A DNA stretch of 64,000 nucleotides from Steroidobacteraceae bacterium (GTDB lineage Bacteria > Pseudomonadota > Gammaproteobacteria > Steroidobacterales > Steroidobacteraceae), in contig JANWJS010000028.1 of NCBI GenBank assembly GCA_025451845.1, forward strand, positions 92,189 to 156,188, written 5' to 3'. Within the stretch, counting starts at the first letter, position 1. Each line of letters begins with the position of its first letter. Below, one piece after another: positions 42,679 through 51,190 of the stretch. A program made the position numbers and the translations under genes. The notes below the pieces were generated by a model, which had not been told where the DNA came from, ran no database searches, and was given only the letters and a program-made list of their open reading frames with translations.

Positions 42679-43337
42679 AGTTGCCCGTTCTTCATGCTGA
42701 TGGCCTGGCGTAGCTTCTCCAGACCCGAGCGAATGCGTGTCTTGACGGTACCGAGCGGCTGATTCAGTCGCGCAGCAACTTCGGGGTAGCTCAGCTCGAG
42801 AAAAAAGGCGGTCTCGATCGCCTCGCGCTCGCCCGCAGTGAGGGTGTCCAGGCATGCCCGGAGCGCCTGCCGCCGCTGGACGGACTCGATCGCCTCAGCG
42901 GTGCTGTCGATGTCGTCTGCCCGCCATGCTTCGTCCACCGCGACAGGGGCGGTGCGCTTCTTTCGATGGTCGTGCCGCAGTCGGTCGATGGCTCTCGATC
43001 GTGCCTGGTTCATGATCCATCCCAGGACCGGTCCGGCGGCCGGGTCGTACTTGGCTGCGCGAGTCCAGACCGCATGGAAGGTGTCCATGGTCAGTTCCTC
43101 GGCGGACCGGCGATCGTCGAGAAGTCGGGCCAGGAAGGTAAAGACGAGGCGATGCGTCCTCTCATATAGCGCCCGCAGCGCGCGCTGATCCCCGGCCGCA
43201 ATCGCGCGAACGAGCGCCACCCACGCGTCCTCTGGCACGCGCGACCGGGTAGGGTCCGCATAAAGTAAGGCAGCCAGCGTTCCGGGTACTGGATCAGCCC
43301 AGCTCTCCTTCGTTTGTTTTTGTTTTGCTGAGCTCAC
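42675..43337 (-). CDS. ECF-type RNA polymerase sigma factor
   Basis: A 220-residue sigma factor from GTG 43337. Region 2 is AGDQRALRALYERTHRLVFTFLARLLDDRRSAEELTMDTFHAVWTRAAKYDP and region 4 is LRACLDTLTAGEREAIETAFFLELSYPEVAARLNQPLGTVKTRIRSGLEKLRQ, giving an ECF sigma of the type paired with ChrR-like anti-sigma factors. The extended track start at 43397 lies deeper inside the upstream gene; even GTG 43337 overlaps it by 44 bases. It is probably cotranscribed with the Cys/His protein upstream and the anti-sigma gene downstream. Confidence 0.85.
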   Translation of the reverse strand: MSSAKQKQTKESWADPVPGTLAALLYADPTRSRVPEDAWVALVRAIAAGDQRALRALYERTHRLVFTFLARLLDDRRSAEELTMDTFHAVWTRAAKYDPAAGPVLGWIMNQARSRAIDRLRHDHRKKRTAPVAVDEAWRADDIDSTAEAIESVQRRQALRACLDTLTAGEREAIETAFFLELSYPEVAARLNQPLGTVKTRIRSGLEKLRQAISMKNGQL

Positions 43338-43644
43338 GTCCCGCCATAATGTGGCTATCGTTTGCCCGAGGCAAGGAATTATCGGTCGACTCCGCATTCC
43401 GGCGCTCGAGTTCCCATGCGGCGAAGCACCTGACGTGGACGTGGTAATTCCCCGCGCCGGGGTCCTCTCTCGAGGAAAATTGAAGCTCGAATTCCATCTC
43501 CTCGCCTCTGATAGTCATGCCGCACAGAGCGCACGATGACCCGCCGCCCGGTCCTCCCCACATTCGTTCCGGGCGGCTCTCCGGCAAGCTGCCGGTCTTC
43601 ATCACCTTGCGAGCCAGGGTACGCAGCACGCGCTCATCACTCAT
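43294..43644 (-). CDS. small Cys/His protein, paralogue of the divergent 43815 gene
   Basis: A 116-residue protein starting MSDERVLRTLARKVM. A metal-binding-like core reads SCALCGMTIRGEEMEFELQ then YHVHVRCFAAWELER, i.e. CxxC followed by HxxC-F-x-A-W. The same pattern occurs in the divergent gene at 43815 (CQVCDRQI ... FHLPCYRAWQFE), so the two are paralogues. Function unknown; a zinc-ribbon-like structure is likely. It lies upstream of the ECF sigma gene with a 44-base overlap, so a link to that regulon is plausible. Confidence 0.65.
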   Translation of the reverse strand: MSDERVLRTLARKVMKTGSLPESRPERMWGGPGGGSSCALCGMTIRGEEMEFELQFSSREDPGAGNYHVHVRCFAAWELERRNAESTDNSLPRANDSHIMAGRELSKTKTNEGELG

Positions 43645-43697
43645 CTTTGTTGTTCCTTCGCCTCGGATTGCGGACTCGGGCCACGTATAAAACGACA

Positions 43698-43787
43698 AAT
43701 CCATCCGGGTGGATTGGAACCTGCCGGTGGCGCACGAGCGGCGCCACCTCAGCTCAGGCGACGGTGACGCTCTCAGAAAGCGTCATC
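43698..43787. promoter_or_regulatory. three consecutive inverted repeats between divergent paralogues
   Basis: The 170-base gap holds AATCCA/TGGATT (43698-43715), GGTGGCGC/GCGCCACC (43726-43748) and GGTGACGCT/AGCGTCATC (43763-43787, one G-T), each a near-perfect stem with a 6-7 base loop. Three such palindromes in 90 bases suggest operator sites or structured leaders controlling both directions. Confidence 0.5.
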
Positions 43788-43814
43788 GCTTTCGATTCGC
43801 ACCGCAGGCTACCT

Positions 43815-44135
43815 ATGCCTTACGGTTCGCGTGTATCTGATGCTAGCCTTCGCAGGCGCGCCGCGACCCGGATTAGCGATGAACGGCTACCGGTAATTCT
43901 TCCGGCTTTCATTCATCCGCAGCATGGCGCGGGTGAACTGTGCCAGGTGTGCGACCGGCAAATCGACCGGTACCGCATCGAATACCAAGTGACGGATCCC
44001 CGAGATCGCTACGGGTTGTCATTTCACCTCCCGTGTTACAGAGCCTGGCAGTTCGAGTGTAGATGTTTGTTAGTGCACACTCGCAGCAGCACTGCCAGGT
44101 CAACTACTCGACATCGGAGCAGCCGCCCTTGGTAA
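43815..44135 (+). CDS. small Cys/His protein, paralogue of the divergent 43294-43644 gene
   Basis: A 106-residue protein starting MPYGSRVSDASLRRR. The core LCQVCDRQIDRYRIEYQVTDPRDRYGLSFHLPCYRAWQFECR contains CxxC and HxxC elements with the same Y/F-x-A-W-x-x-E ending as its divergent neighbour. The C-terminal 20 residues are low complexity (STARSTTRHRSSRPW) and may have drifted. Function unknown. The track's upstream 93 codons are intergenic and not conserved-looking. Confidence 0.6.
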   Translation: MPYGSRVSDASLRRRAATRISDERLPVILPAFIHPQHGAGELCQVCDRQIDRYRIEYQVTDPRDRYGLSFHLPCYRAWQFECRCLLVHTRSSTARSTTRHRSSRPW

Positions 44136-44458
44136 TGCGTCGCCCATCAGGGCAACGTTCGCGCCAGTCGATCGCTCGTTCGGGTCCCGCTCAGGCACGC
44201 CGTTAGACGACCGCGTGGAGAACATCAACGATTCCCGTCCCTCCCCTCCAGACCTGACGGCCCGAAACCCAGAGGCGTTGCGAAGCGATCTTCGGTCGGG
44301 CCCTGCACAACGCGTGACGCGGACGCCGTTTGCCGCGTACGCGAGGTACACCTCGGAGAGCCACGCACGATGCACGTCGGATCGCGCCATTCTCCTTCGA
44401 CGACAACTCTCATAAGAAAGTCAAATCTTCCACGACGGCTCATTCCAGAGCTACTAGA
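44136..44458. other. intergenic stretch without a supported gene
   Basis: About 320 bases. Overlapping track ORFs on both strands (44100-44390, 44203-44406, 44215-44415) are compositionally poor and have no ribosome-binding sites or recognisable motifs. It should contain the promoter of the Uma2 gene; the AT-rich CATAAGAAAGTCAAATC near 44411-44428 is a candidate region. Confidence 0.35.
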
Positions 44459-45040
44459 ATGGGGTTCATGCGACAGCGTGACATGCAACACCATACGTAT
44501 GCGGACTACCTCACCTGGTCTGTCACCTATGGGAATGAGGTCATAGACGGCATCGCCTATGTTAGAGATCCGCCTGCACCATCTCGACTGCACCAAGAAG
44601 TCGTCGGTGAGCTCCATCGCCAGATCGCGAATTCGCTTCAGGACAGGCACCCCCGTGTCTACGCCGCGCCCTTCGACATCCGCTTACCGAAGCACGGCGG
44701 CGCCGACGATCAAATCGACACTGTAATACAGCCCGATGTCATTATCGTCTGCGAGCTGCATAAGCTCGACGACCGCGGCATGCGTGGCGCACCCGACTGG
44801 GTCGCAGAAGTCCTCTCGCCCTCTACCGCCACTTACGACCGAACCACCAAACTGCGTGTGTTCGAACGTGCCGGTGTTCCGGAGGTCTGGCTGATAGATC
44901 CGACCGATCGTACCGTCACGATCTATCGAATCGCAGCCGGCCAGTACAGGCCACCGGTAGTGCTTGAGCTAAGGGGTCAAACGGCCCTAACCGCCGTTCC
45001 TGGCGTCAGCATTGATTGGGATCACCTGCTGGCAATGTAA
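44459..45040 (+). CDS. Uma2 family (DUF820) restriction-endonuclease-like protein
   Basis: A 193-residue protein. The Uma2 fold is indicated by YADYLTWSVTYGNEVIDGIAYV, HQEVVGELHRQIAN, QPDVIIVCE (the PD-type acidic position), DWVAEVLSPSTATYDRTTKLRVFERAGVPEVWLIDPTDRTV (the ExK-type core). Uma2 proteins are PD-(D/E)XK-like and widespread in mobile and cyanobacterial genomes, and their role is not settled. Start codons at 44459 and 44468 are both possible. Confidence 0.8.
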   Translation: MGFMRQRDMQHHTYADYLTWSVTYGNEVIDGIAYVRDPPAPSRLHQEVVGELHRQIANSLQDRHPRVYAAPFDIRLPKHGGADDQIDTVIQPDVIIVCELHKLDDRGMRGAPDWVAEVLSPSTATYDRTTKLRVFERAGVPEVWLIDPTDRTVTIYRIAAGQYRPPVVLELRGQTALTAVPGVSIDWDHLLAM

Positions 45041-45105
45041 GCCGACGAGATTCGACCGATCCCGCACGCGGCTCGACGGAAGTGGTCGGAACGACCGGGA
45101 ATAGG

Positions 45106-45181
<76 letters not shown>

Positions 45182-45393
45182 CACGCAAGGCGCGCGATTC
45201 TAGCACCCAAGGCCAGCCCGTCCAATCACGATGGCTTGGCGGGCTCTGCGCCTGAGGCCGCCGCCAAGTCCCAATTCCCTGCCCCAGAACGATACACGGC
45301 GCCTCCCCGCTGCCCCATTCCCCGAACGGCTTCACCCGCCACCCCACCCGGCAGCTATGATGGTCCGGGAGCCAAGCCATTCTGGAGAGGCCC

Positions 45394-45873
45394 ATGCTGG
45401 CAATCGGCGCGCGGGCACCCGAGTTCACCTTGCCGGATGCGGACGGCCAGACGACCTCGCTCAGTAATCTGCTGCGGGACGGCCCGCTCGTCCTTTACTT
45501 CTATCCCGCCGATTTCACGCCGGGCTGCACGCGTGAGGCCTGCCATATCCGCAACCTGCATGGGGAAGCGCAGGCGGCGGGCCTCAGAGTTGCGGGCGTC
45601 AGCCCGCAAAGCCCCGAGAGCCATCGCGCCTTTCGCGACAAGCACAAGCTCCCCTTCATCCTCTTGGCCGACACTGACCGCTTCGTCATCAAGATGTATG
45701 GCGTGCAGGGACCGCTGGGATTCGGGGTACGCCGCGCGACCTTCCTCATCGATCAGGCCAGGCACATCCTGGATGCCGTCGTGGCAGATTTTCGCATCGG
45801 CGAGCACGCGGCATTCGTACGCAAGGCGATTGCGCTGAGCGCACATTCCGGGCGGGCGAAGCGCGCTCAATAG
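45394..45873 (+). CDS. peroxiredoxin, BCP/AhpC-TSA type
   Basis: A 159-residue thiol peroxidase. The peroxidatic site is PADFTPGCTREACHIRN (P-x3-T-x2-C), with a second cysteine five residues on (TREAC), as in atypical 2-Cys BCP proteins. The arginine of the active site is present in GVRRATFLID. It reduces hydroperoxides using thioredoxin or similar donors in the cytoplasm. It is transcribed alone, with the tRNA divergent upstream and a possible bidirectional terminator downstream. Confidence 0.9.
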   Translation: MLAIGARAPEFTLPDADGQTTSLSNLLRDGPLVLYFYPADFTPGCTREACHIRNLHGEAQAAGLRVAGVSPQSPESHRAFRDKHKLPFILLADTDRFVIKMYGVQGPLGFGVRRATFLIDQARHILDAVVADFRIGEHAAFVRKAIALSAHSGRAKRAQ

Positions 45874-45970
45874 TTGCCCATCGAGCGGCTGTCGACCCCG
45901 AAAACAAGGAAGCGCCAAAACTTCCACTCTCAGGCTCAAGGAAGTGCTCCGCCGCCGCAGGCAGCGGGCC

Positions 45971-45999
45971 CTCGGGCAAAAAACCGCTTTTTTCGCGAG
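45971..45999. terminator. possible bidirectional terminator
   Basis: An imperfect inverted repeat, CTCGGGCAAAAAA and TTTTTTCGCGAG around CCGC, lies between the convergent peroxiredoxin and phosphatase-like genes. It gives a U-run on either transcript. One bulge weakens the lower stem. Confidence 0.4.
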
Positions 46000-46036
46000 G
46001 CGCGCTGACCGGGCAGGAACCCGGATCCGGCACCTC

Positions 46037-46588
46037 TTAATAGGCGATCCGCAGCACGCTCGCAGGACCGTACCTCGGGACCGTGACCACCCAGACGGCG
46101 CGCTGCCCCTCAGGAGCTTTCACCTCTTGTCCGCTCAGCACCTGGATGAGGTCGGGGATGGTTGCGTCAGGGCAGACGACCAGGACGTTGTCGCCCCCGT
46201 GCTCGCCCATGATCTGCTCTGCGATTCCATTCGCATCGGCGCTGCTGAGAGTCGCCGGCTGCTTGCCGAGGGATTGCGCCAGCGGCGCGGCCGTCTGCTT
46301 CGCCGCACGGCTAGGGCTAACGTAGATCACTGCTAGGCCGTCGGGCCCATTGGCCGCCGCGAACTGCTGGGCGAGCTGCTGCGCCTGCTGCTCACCTGCG
46401 GCCGAGAGCGGCGGATCGTCGATCGTGCCCAGCTCCTCGCTCGCCGGCGGGACGATGACCACGATGGTGTTATCGGCCGACTCGTGCAGGCCGAGCCCCA
46501 CGCCGAGAACAGCCAGCCCCGCCAGCAGGATCAGCCAGACAGGGGTGAGAAAAGGGCGGCGGCGGCGGGTGATGGCGGGGGGGCCCAT
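46037..46588 (-). CDS. membrane-anchored histidine-phosphatase-like pseudoenzyme
   Basis: A 183-residue protein with one N-terminal TM segment (FLTPVWLILLAGLAVLGVGLGL) and a histidine phosphatase fold: PPLSAAGEQQAQQLAQQF, YVSPSRAAKQTAAPLAQSLG, DNVLVVCPDATIPDLIQVLSG. Every catalytic position is changed: the RHG/RHA site after the first strand reads VIVPPASEE, the RTRQT arginine region reads SRAAKQT, and the late GH reads CP. It therefore cannot work as a phosphatase by the known mechanism and may bind a ligand or partner. ATG 46588 is chosen by fold; no good ribosome-binding site is visible. Confidence 0.7.
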   Translation of the reverse strand: MGPPAITRRRRPFLTPVWLILLAGLAVLGVGLGLHESADNTIVVIVPPASEELGTIDDPPLSAAGEQQAQQLAQQFAAANGPDGLAVIYVSPSRAAKQTAAPLAQSLGKQPATLSSADANGIAEQIMGEHGGDNVLVVCPDATIPDLIQVLSGQEVKAPEGQRAVWVVTVPRYGPASVLRIAY

Positions 46589-46814
46589 GGCAGAGAGGAT
46601 TCCGGTGAGGCGCGGATGCTGAGGCTTGCATATGGTAGCGACGTGGCAGGCTCCAGGGGAAACGTGCTTGCCGTCACATTTGCCGGGCAGGCGAGGCATC
46701 CAGGACCGCCTCCCCCTCCCCCGGACCCTGCCGTTGCGCCAGGCTCCACAGTTTTCGCCCCGCGCAATTCTGTAACATCCCTGTCCGGTGAGGGGAGTGC
46801 CCTCGGGGGGTCAA

Positions 46815-47852
46815 ATGCGCACAGGTGGGCAGACCACCGTCATAAAGCGAGTCCTGGAGCGTCGCGCACAGCAGCCTTCGGCGATTCAGGAAGACACCAC
46901 GGCCACGATCGCAGTCATGCTACGCGTGCTGCCGCCGCCGCGCGCGCTCGTCGCGATCGCTGATGCCGGGATCCTCAAGGACTTCGTCAGACGCATTCCG
47001 CCCGACATGCTCGAAGTCGAGACGGCCACCAATGAGTCTGAGGCGCTCGTCAGCCTGGTAACGGAATTTCGCTCCGTGGTCGTGACGGACAGCACCGAGC
47101 TCATCCGCAGGGTGCGGTCGCAGCAGTCCGCGCGCGCGCCCTACATCGTTTTCGTCCCCCCGCTCGACGAGTCCCGCGAGCGCGAGGCGGGTCTCGAGGC
47201 CGGCGCAGACGACTGCGTGGGCCGGCGTGCCTCGGATCGTGAGGTGTGTGCGCGACTCGGCGCGGCGCGGCGCATCGCAGAGCTCGAATCCGTTCTGCGC
47301 ATCGCGCTCGTAGAGAATCGCAAGCTTTCGACGACGGACGATCTAACACGCGTCGCAAGCCGACGGTTCTTCAGCAAGAATTTTCCCCGTGAAGTGGATC
47401 GTGCGGCTCGCTACGGCAGGCCGCTGTCGCTAATCCTCTGCGACATCGATTATTTCAAGAACGCCAATGACACGCTGGGCCACGCCGGCGGGGATGAGAT
47501 CCTGCGGCAATTCGGCACGCGGTTGCAGGAGTCTTTGCGCCGCGGCGTCGACTGGGTCGCGCGCATCGGCGGCGAAGAATTCGCGGTGGTGCTGCCCGAA
47601 ACACCATACGATCATGCGTTGGATGTCGCACGCAAGCTGCGGGCGGGTGTTGCCAACAGGTCTTTCAAGGTGAATGGCCGAGACGTCGAGGTCACTGCGA
47701 GCTTCGGACTATGCGGGCTCGATCGCGTGCCGGTCGGCGAGCGCAAGCTCGCGGAGCAACTGCTCAAAGTAGCCGACGCCGCGCTCTATCGCAGCAAGAA
47801 CTCCGGCCGCAATCGCGTCACCGCCACGATGCTGCCTGCGCGCTCACGCTGA
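46815..47852 (+). CDS. diguanylate cyclase with degenerate N-terminal receiver-like domain
   Basis: A 345-residue protein. The N-terminal part (about 35-150) has the receiver-like alternation (RALVAIADAGILKDFV ... VVVTDSTEL ... YIVFVPPLDESREREAGLEAGADDCVGRR), with an aspartate in VVTDST but without the acidic pair at the first strand and without the conserved lysine. The C-terminal GGDEF domain is complete: DDLTRVASRRFF, CDIDYFKNANDTLGHAGGDEIL and the signature GGEEF. It should make cyclic di-GMP. ATG 46815 follows a GGGGGG run. Confidence 0.85.
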   Translation: MRTGGQTTVIKRVLERRAQQPSAIQEDTTATIAVMLRVLPPPRALVAIADAGILKDFVRRIPPDMLEVETATNESEALVSLVTEFRSVVVTDSTELIRRVRSQQSARAPYIVFVPPLDESREREAGLEAGADDCVGRRASDREVCARLGAARRIAELESVLRIALVENRKLSTTDDLTRVASRRFFSKNFPREVDRAARYGRPLSLILCDIDYFKNANDTLGHAGGDEILRQFGTRLQESLRRGVDWVARIGGEEFAVVLPETPYDHALDVARKLRAGVANRSFKVNGRDVEVTASFGLCGLDRVPVGERKLAEQLLKVADAALYRSKNSGRNRVTATMLPARSR

Positions 47853-48037
47853 GCGCCACGACCTGATCAATCGTTGTCCATGCTGACGCAAGCCCTTGCT
47901 GCGGCAACGGCTTTGCGCCGGCTGTGCCGCGGTGTGCACAGGGTTATTCACAAAATCTGTGGATAAAATCACGGCTGGCAAGCGCGCGGGCATTGTGTGA
48001 GACTGGCCGCCCTTTCGCCACCCACTCGCGATTCTGC

Positions 48038-48523
48038 ATGGGGAACACTGCCAGCGAAAAGTGGTCCGCCGGCGCACGACCCTCCCGGGCGAGCGAAGAC
48101 GTGGGCGCTTCCGCGTCTGGTGCACTTCCCGAAGCATCGGCAGCGGGAGAGCCAGCGGAGCCCCTGGAGCGCGCGCGGCTGCAGGCGGAGGTCGCCCGGC
48201 AGCGCGTGCGGATCGCCAAAGAAGAGCTCAAGCGCGCCCGCAAGGGAGTGAAAGAGGCCAAACGCGAGGCCAGGCGGGCCCGAAAGCAGGCCGACGCCGC
48301 CCGCAAGGTGTGGAAGAAAGCACGCAAGGCACACCGCGCCAGTTCCCCTGCCGAAGCTTCGGCCGGCAAGCGGGCCGCGCGAACGCAAGCCGTGAAAGGC
48401 CCTGCCCGTGGGGGCAAGCGCAAGCACGCGCGTCGCGGAGCAGCCCGCAAAGCATCCAAGACCGAAGCGCCCCGTAGCCAGCCGGCCGGTAGCGCTGCCG
48501 CCACCCCTTCAAGCGAGACCTGA
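48038..48523 (+). CDS. basic Lys/Arg/Ala-rich coiled-coil protein
   Basis: A 161-residue protein. After a small-residue N-terminus, residues about 45-105 form an uninterrupted basic helix (RLQAEVARQRVRIAKEELKRARKGVKEAKREARRARKQADAARK), likely a coiled coil, followed by a lysine/alanine-rich tail that resembles histone H1-like proteins. It may bind nucleic acid; no family is certain. MGNTASEK at 48038 is taken as start. The next gene begins 3 bases after its stop. Confidence 0.55.
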   Translation: MGNTASEKWSAGARPSRASEDVGASASGALPEASAAGEPAEPLERARLQAEVARQRVRIAKEELKRARKGVKEAKREARRARKQADAARKVWKKARKAHRASSPAEASAGKRAARTQAVKGPARGGKRKHARRGAARKASKTEAPRSQPAGSAAATPSSET

Positions 48524-48526
48524 GGC

Positions 48527-49093
48527 ATGCAAGAACAGTCCGCCTACCAGATGACGCCTCCTCCGGCGGGAGAGCCGGGGCGCTCCACGCGCCCTTCCAG
48601 CTCGCGGATGCTCGCGAGTTATCTTTCGGATATTGAGCTGCTCCTCGAAGAGCAGCGTTGGGAGCAAGCGCTGCGCGAGGCATTCGATCTGCCCCAGATC
48701 GCCGCCGCATTGAGCGACCCGCGCATGCGAGTCTCCGTCGACCGCGTGCAGGCCTGGTGCGAGCAATGGGTGAAGCACGGTGAGGAAGAACGAGCGGCTG
48801 ATCCGCGTATCGGCCGGATCAATCAGCTCGTCTGCGAGCGCGCTGAGCGCGCAAGTCTCGCGAATGAGTCGGTACCCGCCCTGGCGTTGCGGCGCCTGCG
48901 GCTGCATCGGTTGCAACGCACCCGCCAACGCGGCTTCAAGGCAGGCTCGCTGGCGCTGTTGGGTCCGGAAGCTGCGGATACAGCGCAAATCTGCACGAGC
49001 CTCGCCGACGCCGCTCGCCGCTGGTACGCGCAGAGCGCTTGTCACGACTCGGTCGTGCAGGCTAATCTGGCGCGGCTCGCCGTGCTGCGTTAG
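48527..49093 (+). CDS. helical protein of unknown function
   Basis: A 188-residue cytoplasmic protein, predicted mostly alpha-helical: SRMLASYLSDIELLLEEQRWEQALREAFDLPQIAAALSDPRMRVS, then RINQLVCERAERASLANESVPALALRRLRLHRLQR. No membrane segment, signal or catalytic motif is visible and no family is recognised. It starts 3 bases after the basic coiled-coil gene, so both are one transcript. It ends 9 bases before the convergent mechanosensitive channel. Confidence 0.6.
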   Translation: MQEQSAYQMTPPPAGEPGRSTRPSSSRMLASYLSDIELLLEEQRWEQALREAFDLPQIAAALSDPRMRVSVDRVQAWCEQWVKHGEEERAADPRIGRINQLVCERAERASLANESVPALALRRLRLHRLQRTRQRGFKAGSLALLGPEAADTAQICTSLADAARRWYAQSACHDSVVQANLARLAVLR

Positions 49094-49101
49094 TTCTCGG
49101 G

Positions 49102-51186
49102 TCAGGTCTCCGACGACTTCAACACCATGGCTCCCGAGGCGACGAGCTTCATCTGCTCATCGCCCTCCAATGCCTTGCGCAACGCCTCGATCATCTGCTG
49201 GTCGATGCGGGCCGATTTCTCCGGCACGACCGGATAGCGCACCGCGCACTCCAGGCCATTGTCCGTCAGCCGCACTCGAACCTCCGGCACCGGGGCTGAC
49301 GTCTCGAATTCGATGAACCGCTGCGCGAGGTCATGCTGGCGCTGGATGGCCGCGCGGTACGTGTCGTACACCTTGTTGGCGGCGGACTGCAGCCCGCTGT
49401 AGGCCTTTTCGATGTTCGCCGTGGCGACAATCGTCAACGTCACGCTGTGCCAGAGATACTCCGCGCCGGGGATCTGCTTGAAGAGCGCCGTCGGCTGAAA
49501 AAGCACGGCATTGGAAAGCACCACCAGCCGGCCGGTCGAATGCAGGTCGGGGCCGGAGAGCTCCATGAGATAAATCCTGAGCAAGGAGATGTCGACCACA
49601 CGTCCCGTCACTCCGGAGATCGTGACGCGATCTCCGACCCGGACGCCATACCGCCCGATGAAAAAGAAGTACGCCACGATCGCCAGGATCACGTTCTGCA
49701 GCGCGACTGCGACTCCCGCCGTGACGAACCCCGCGTAGGTGGCGACCGAGCCGAACTGCGACACCAGACTGAAAGTCACCACCAGCGTGAGGGCGGCAGC
49801 GATGATGACGCGCCGCAGCACCACGAATGGCCGACGCCGCCTGGCATCCGGTAAATAGCGATAGATCGCTCGTTTCCAGATCGCCGACACGATGAGGACC
49901 GCGACGACCCAGCCGAGAAGTATGCCGAGGCGCAGGCCGATGTAGCTGGCGACGGCCGATTCCTGTGCGGCCAAGGCGTGGTTCCAATCCTCGAGTGTGG
50001 TTTGCGCGTCACTCAGGGTCAGCGCCTGCTCGCCGAGCGGCAGGATCACACCCGAGAGCTCCCGCAGCTGACCTGTAGCGGCCTCGATCACTTGTTGCTG
50101 CGCGCCGAGCTGCACTGTGTTGCCGGCGGTAATGGAGGCAAGTCCGCCCCCCACGAGCTGGCGCACGGTGACGAGGAGCCGCGAGCGCTTATCGGTGAGC
50201 TCGTTCTCGAGGCCAGTCGTGTCCTCGATGGCCGCCTCGAGCTGCACCCGATAGCCATGTAACGTGAACCACTGCCCGATGAGGGTCACGATACCGGCCG
50301 ACTGCGGTTGGAAGTTGACTGGCGCGGTCTTCGAGGCTGCGGGTGCTGAGCTCGTGTGGCCCGCCGATGAGGGCGCCGCCGCTTTCGACGACTGCGGCGC
50401 AGTGGCTGCGCCCTCCGGCCCCTCGCCCGATGCGAGCTCTGGAATCGACTTCTGATACGCCGCAAGTTGCGCTCGCAGACCTTTGGGTGGCTTACCCTGC
50501 CCGGCGATGGCGTTTTCCTGGAAATGGCGGAGCTGGTCGACATTGGACTGGATCTGCTGCACGAGCTGCAGCGCGGCCACGATGCCTGCGCGCTGCGCCG
50601 CAAGAGCGGCGCGCGCCTTGGCACCTCTCGTCCGCCGTAGCTGACCATCGACCTGCGCCATCTCCGATCTGAGCGTCGCCGCCCGCGAGGCAAGATTCAC
50701 CGCAGCCCGCTCGAGCTGCACGCCGGGGGTCGGCGCCGTCGATTGCGCCGAGGCGGCACCGCCGCCCGGGACCTTCGCGTTCTGTTTCTGCGCGCTGGCC
50801 TGAGCCTCACGGCCGAGAATGTCCTCGGCAGCCTTGCCGAATTCGAACGCCAGGTGGACCGCCGTGAGGGCCTGCTCCTGCAGCTCACTGCGGGCCAGCG
50901 GGTCCACTCCGGGAAGGTTGATCTGCTCCACCCCGGCCAAATCGCGGTACCAGTCGACGCTGTGGCGGACGTGCGCCAGTACGTCGGTCGCCGGGAGCGG
51001 CAGCAATGAGCTTGGCTTTGCCGGCGCAGGCTGCGAGGGACTGGCGCCCGTGGCTTTCGCCTGGCCAAGCGCCGGCGGGTGCGGCGTCGCCTGCGGTACT
51101 GCGGCGATGAGTGTGCATGGCAGTACGAGTGCTAGGGCGATCCCGGCGGCGAGCCAGGCTCGCCTCGTCATGGAGGTCGAGCTCAT
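49102..51186 (-). CDS. MscS-family mechanosensitive channel with long N-terminal periplasmic region
   Basis: A 694-residue protein. A signal peptide is followed by a ~350-residue periplasmic part with coiled-coil-like helices (e.g. ASRAATLRSEMAQVDGQLRRT). Membrane segments near 395-520 lead to the MscS pore/vestibule region: GFVTAGVAVALQNVILAIVAYFFFIGRYGVRVGDRVTISGVTGRVVDISLLRIYLMEL. It is a large MscK/MscM-like architecture protecting against osmotic downshock. The AGGGGG site is almost abutting the first ATG; a second ATG lies five codons in. Confidence 0.85.
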   Translation of the reverse strand: MSSTSMTRRAWLAAGIALALVLPCTLIAAVPQATPHPPALGQAKATGASPSQPAPAKPSSLLPLPATDVLAHVRHSVDWYRDLAGVEQINLPGVDPLARSELQEQALTAVHLAFEFGKAAEDILGREAQASAQKQNAKVPGGGAASAQSTAPTPGVQLERAAVNLASRAATLRSEMAQVDGQLRRTRGAKARAALAAQRAGIVAALQLVQQIQSNVDQLRHFQENAIAGQGKPPKGLRAQLAAYQKSIPELASGEGPEGAATAPQSSKAAAPSSAGHTSSAPAASKTAPVNFQPQSAGIVTLIGQWFTLHGYRVQLEAAIEDTTGLENELTDKRSRLLVTVRQLVGGGLASITAGNTVQLGAQQQVIEAATGQLRELSGVILPLGEQALTLSDAQTTLEDWNHALAAQESAVASYIGLRLGILLGWVVAVLIVSAIWKRAIYRYLPDARRRRPFVVLRRVIIAAALTLVVTFSLVSQFGSVATYAGFVTAGVAVALQNVILAIVAYFFFIGRYGVRVGDRVTISGVTGRVVDISLLRIYLMELSGPDLHSTGRLVVLSNAVLFQPTALFKQIPGAEYLWHSVTLTIVATANIEKAYSGLQSAANKVYDTYRAAIQRQHDLAQRFIEFETSAPVPEVRVRLTDNGLECAVRYPVVPEKSARIDQQMIEALRKALEGDEQMKLVASGAMVLKSSET

Positions 51187-51190
51187 CCCC

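Noticed and set aside
44100-44415. Small ORFs between the Cys/His gene and the Uma2 gene
   Set aside because: Overlapping ORFs on both strands, with no ribosome-binding site, domain or sensible composition.
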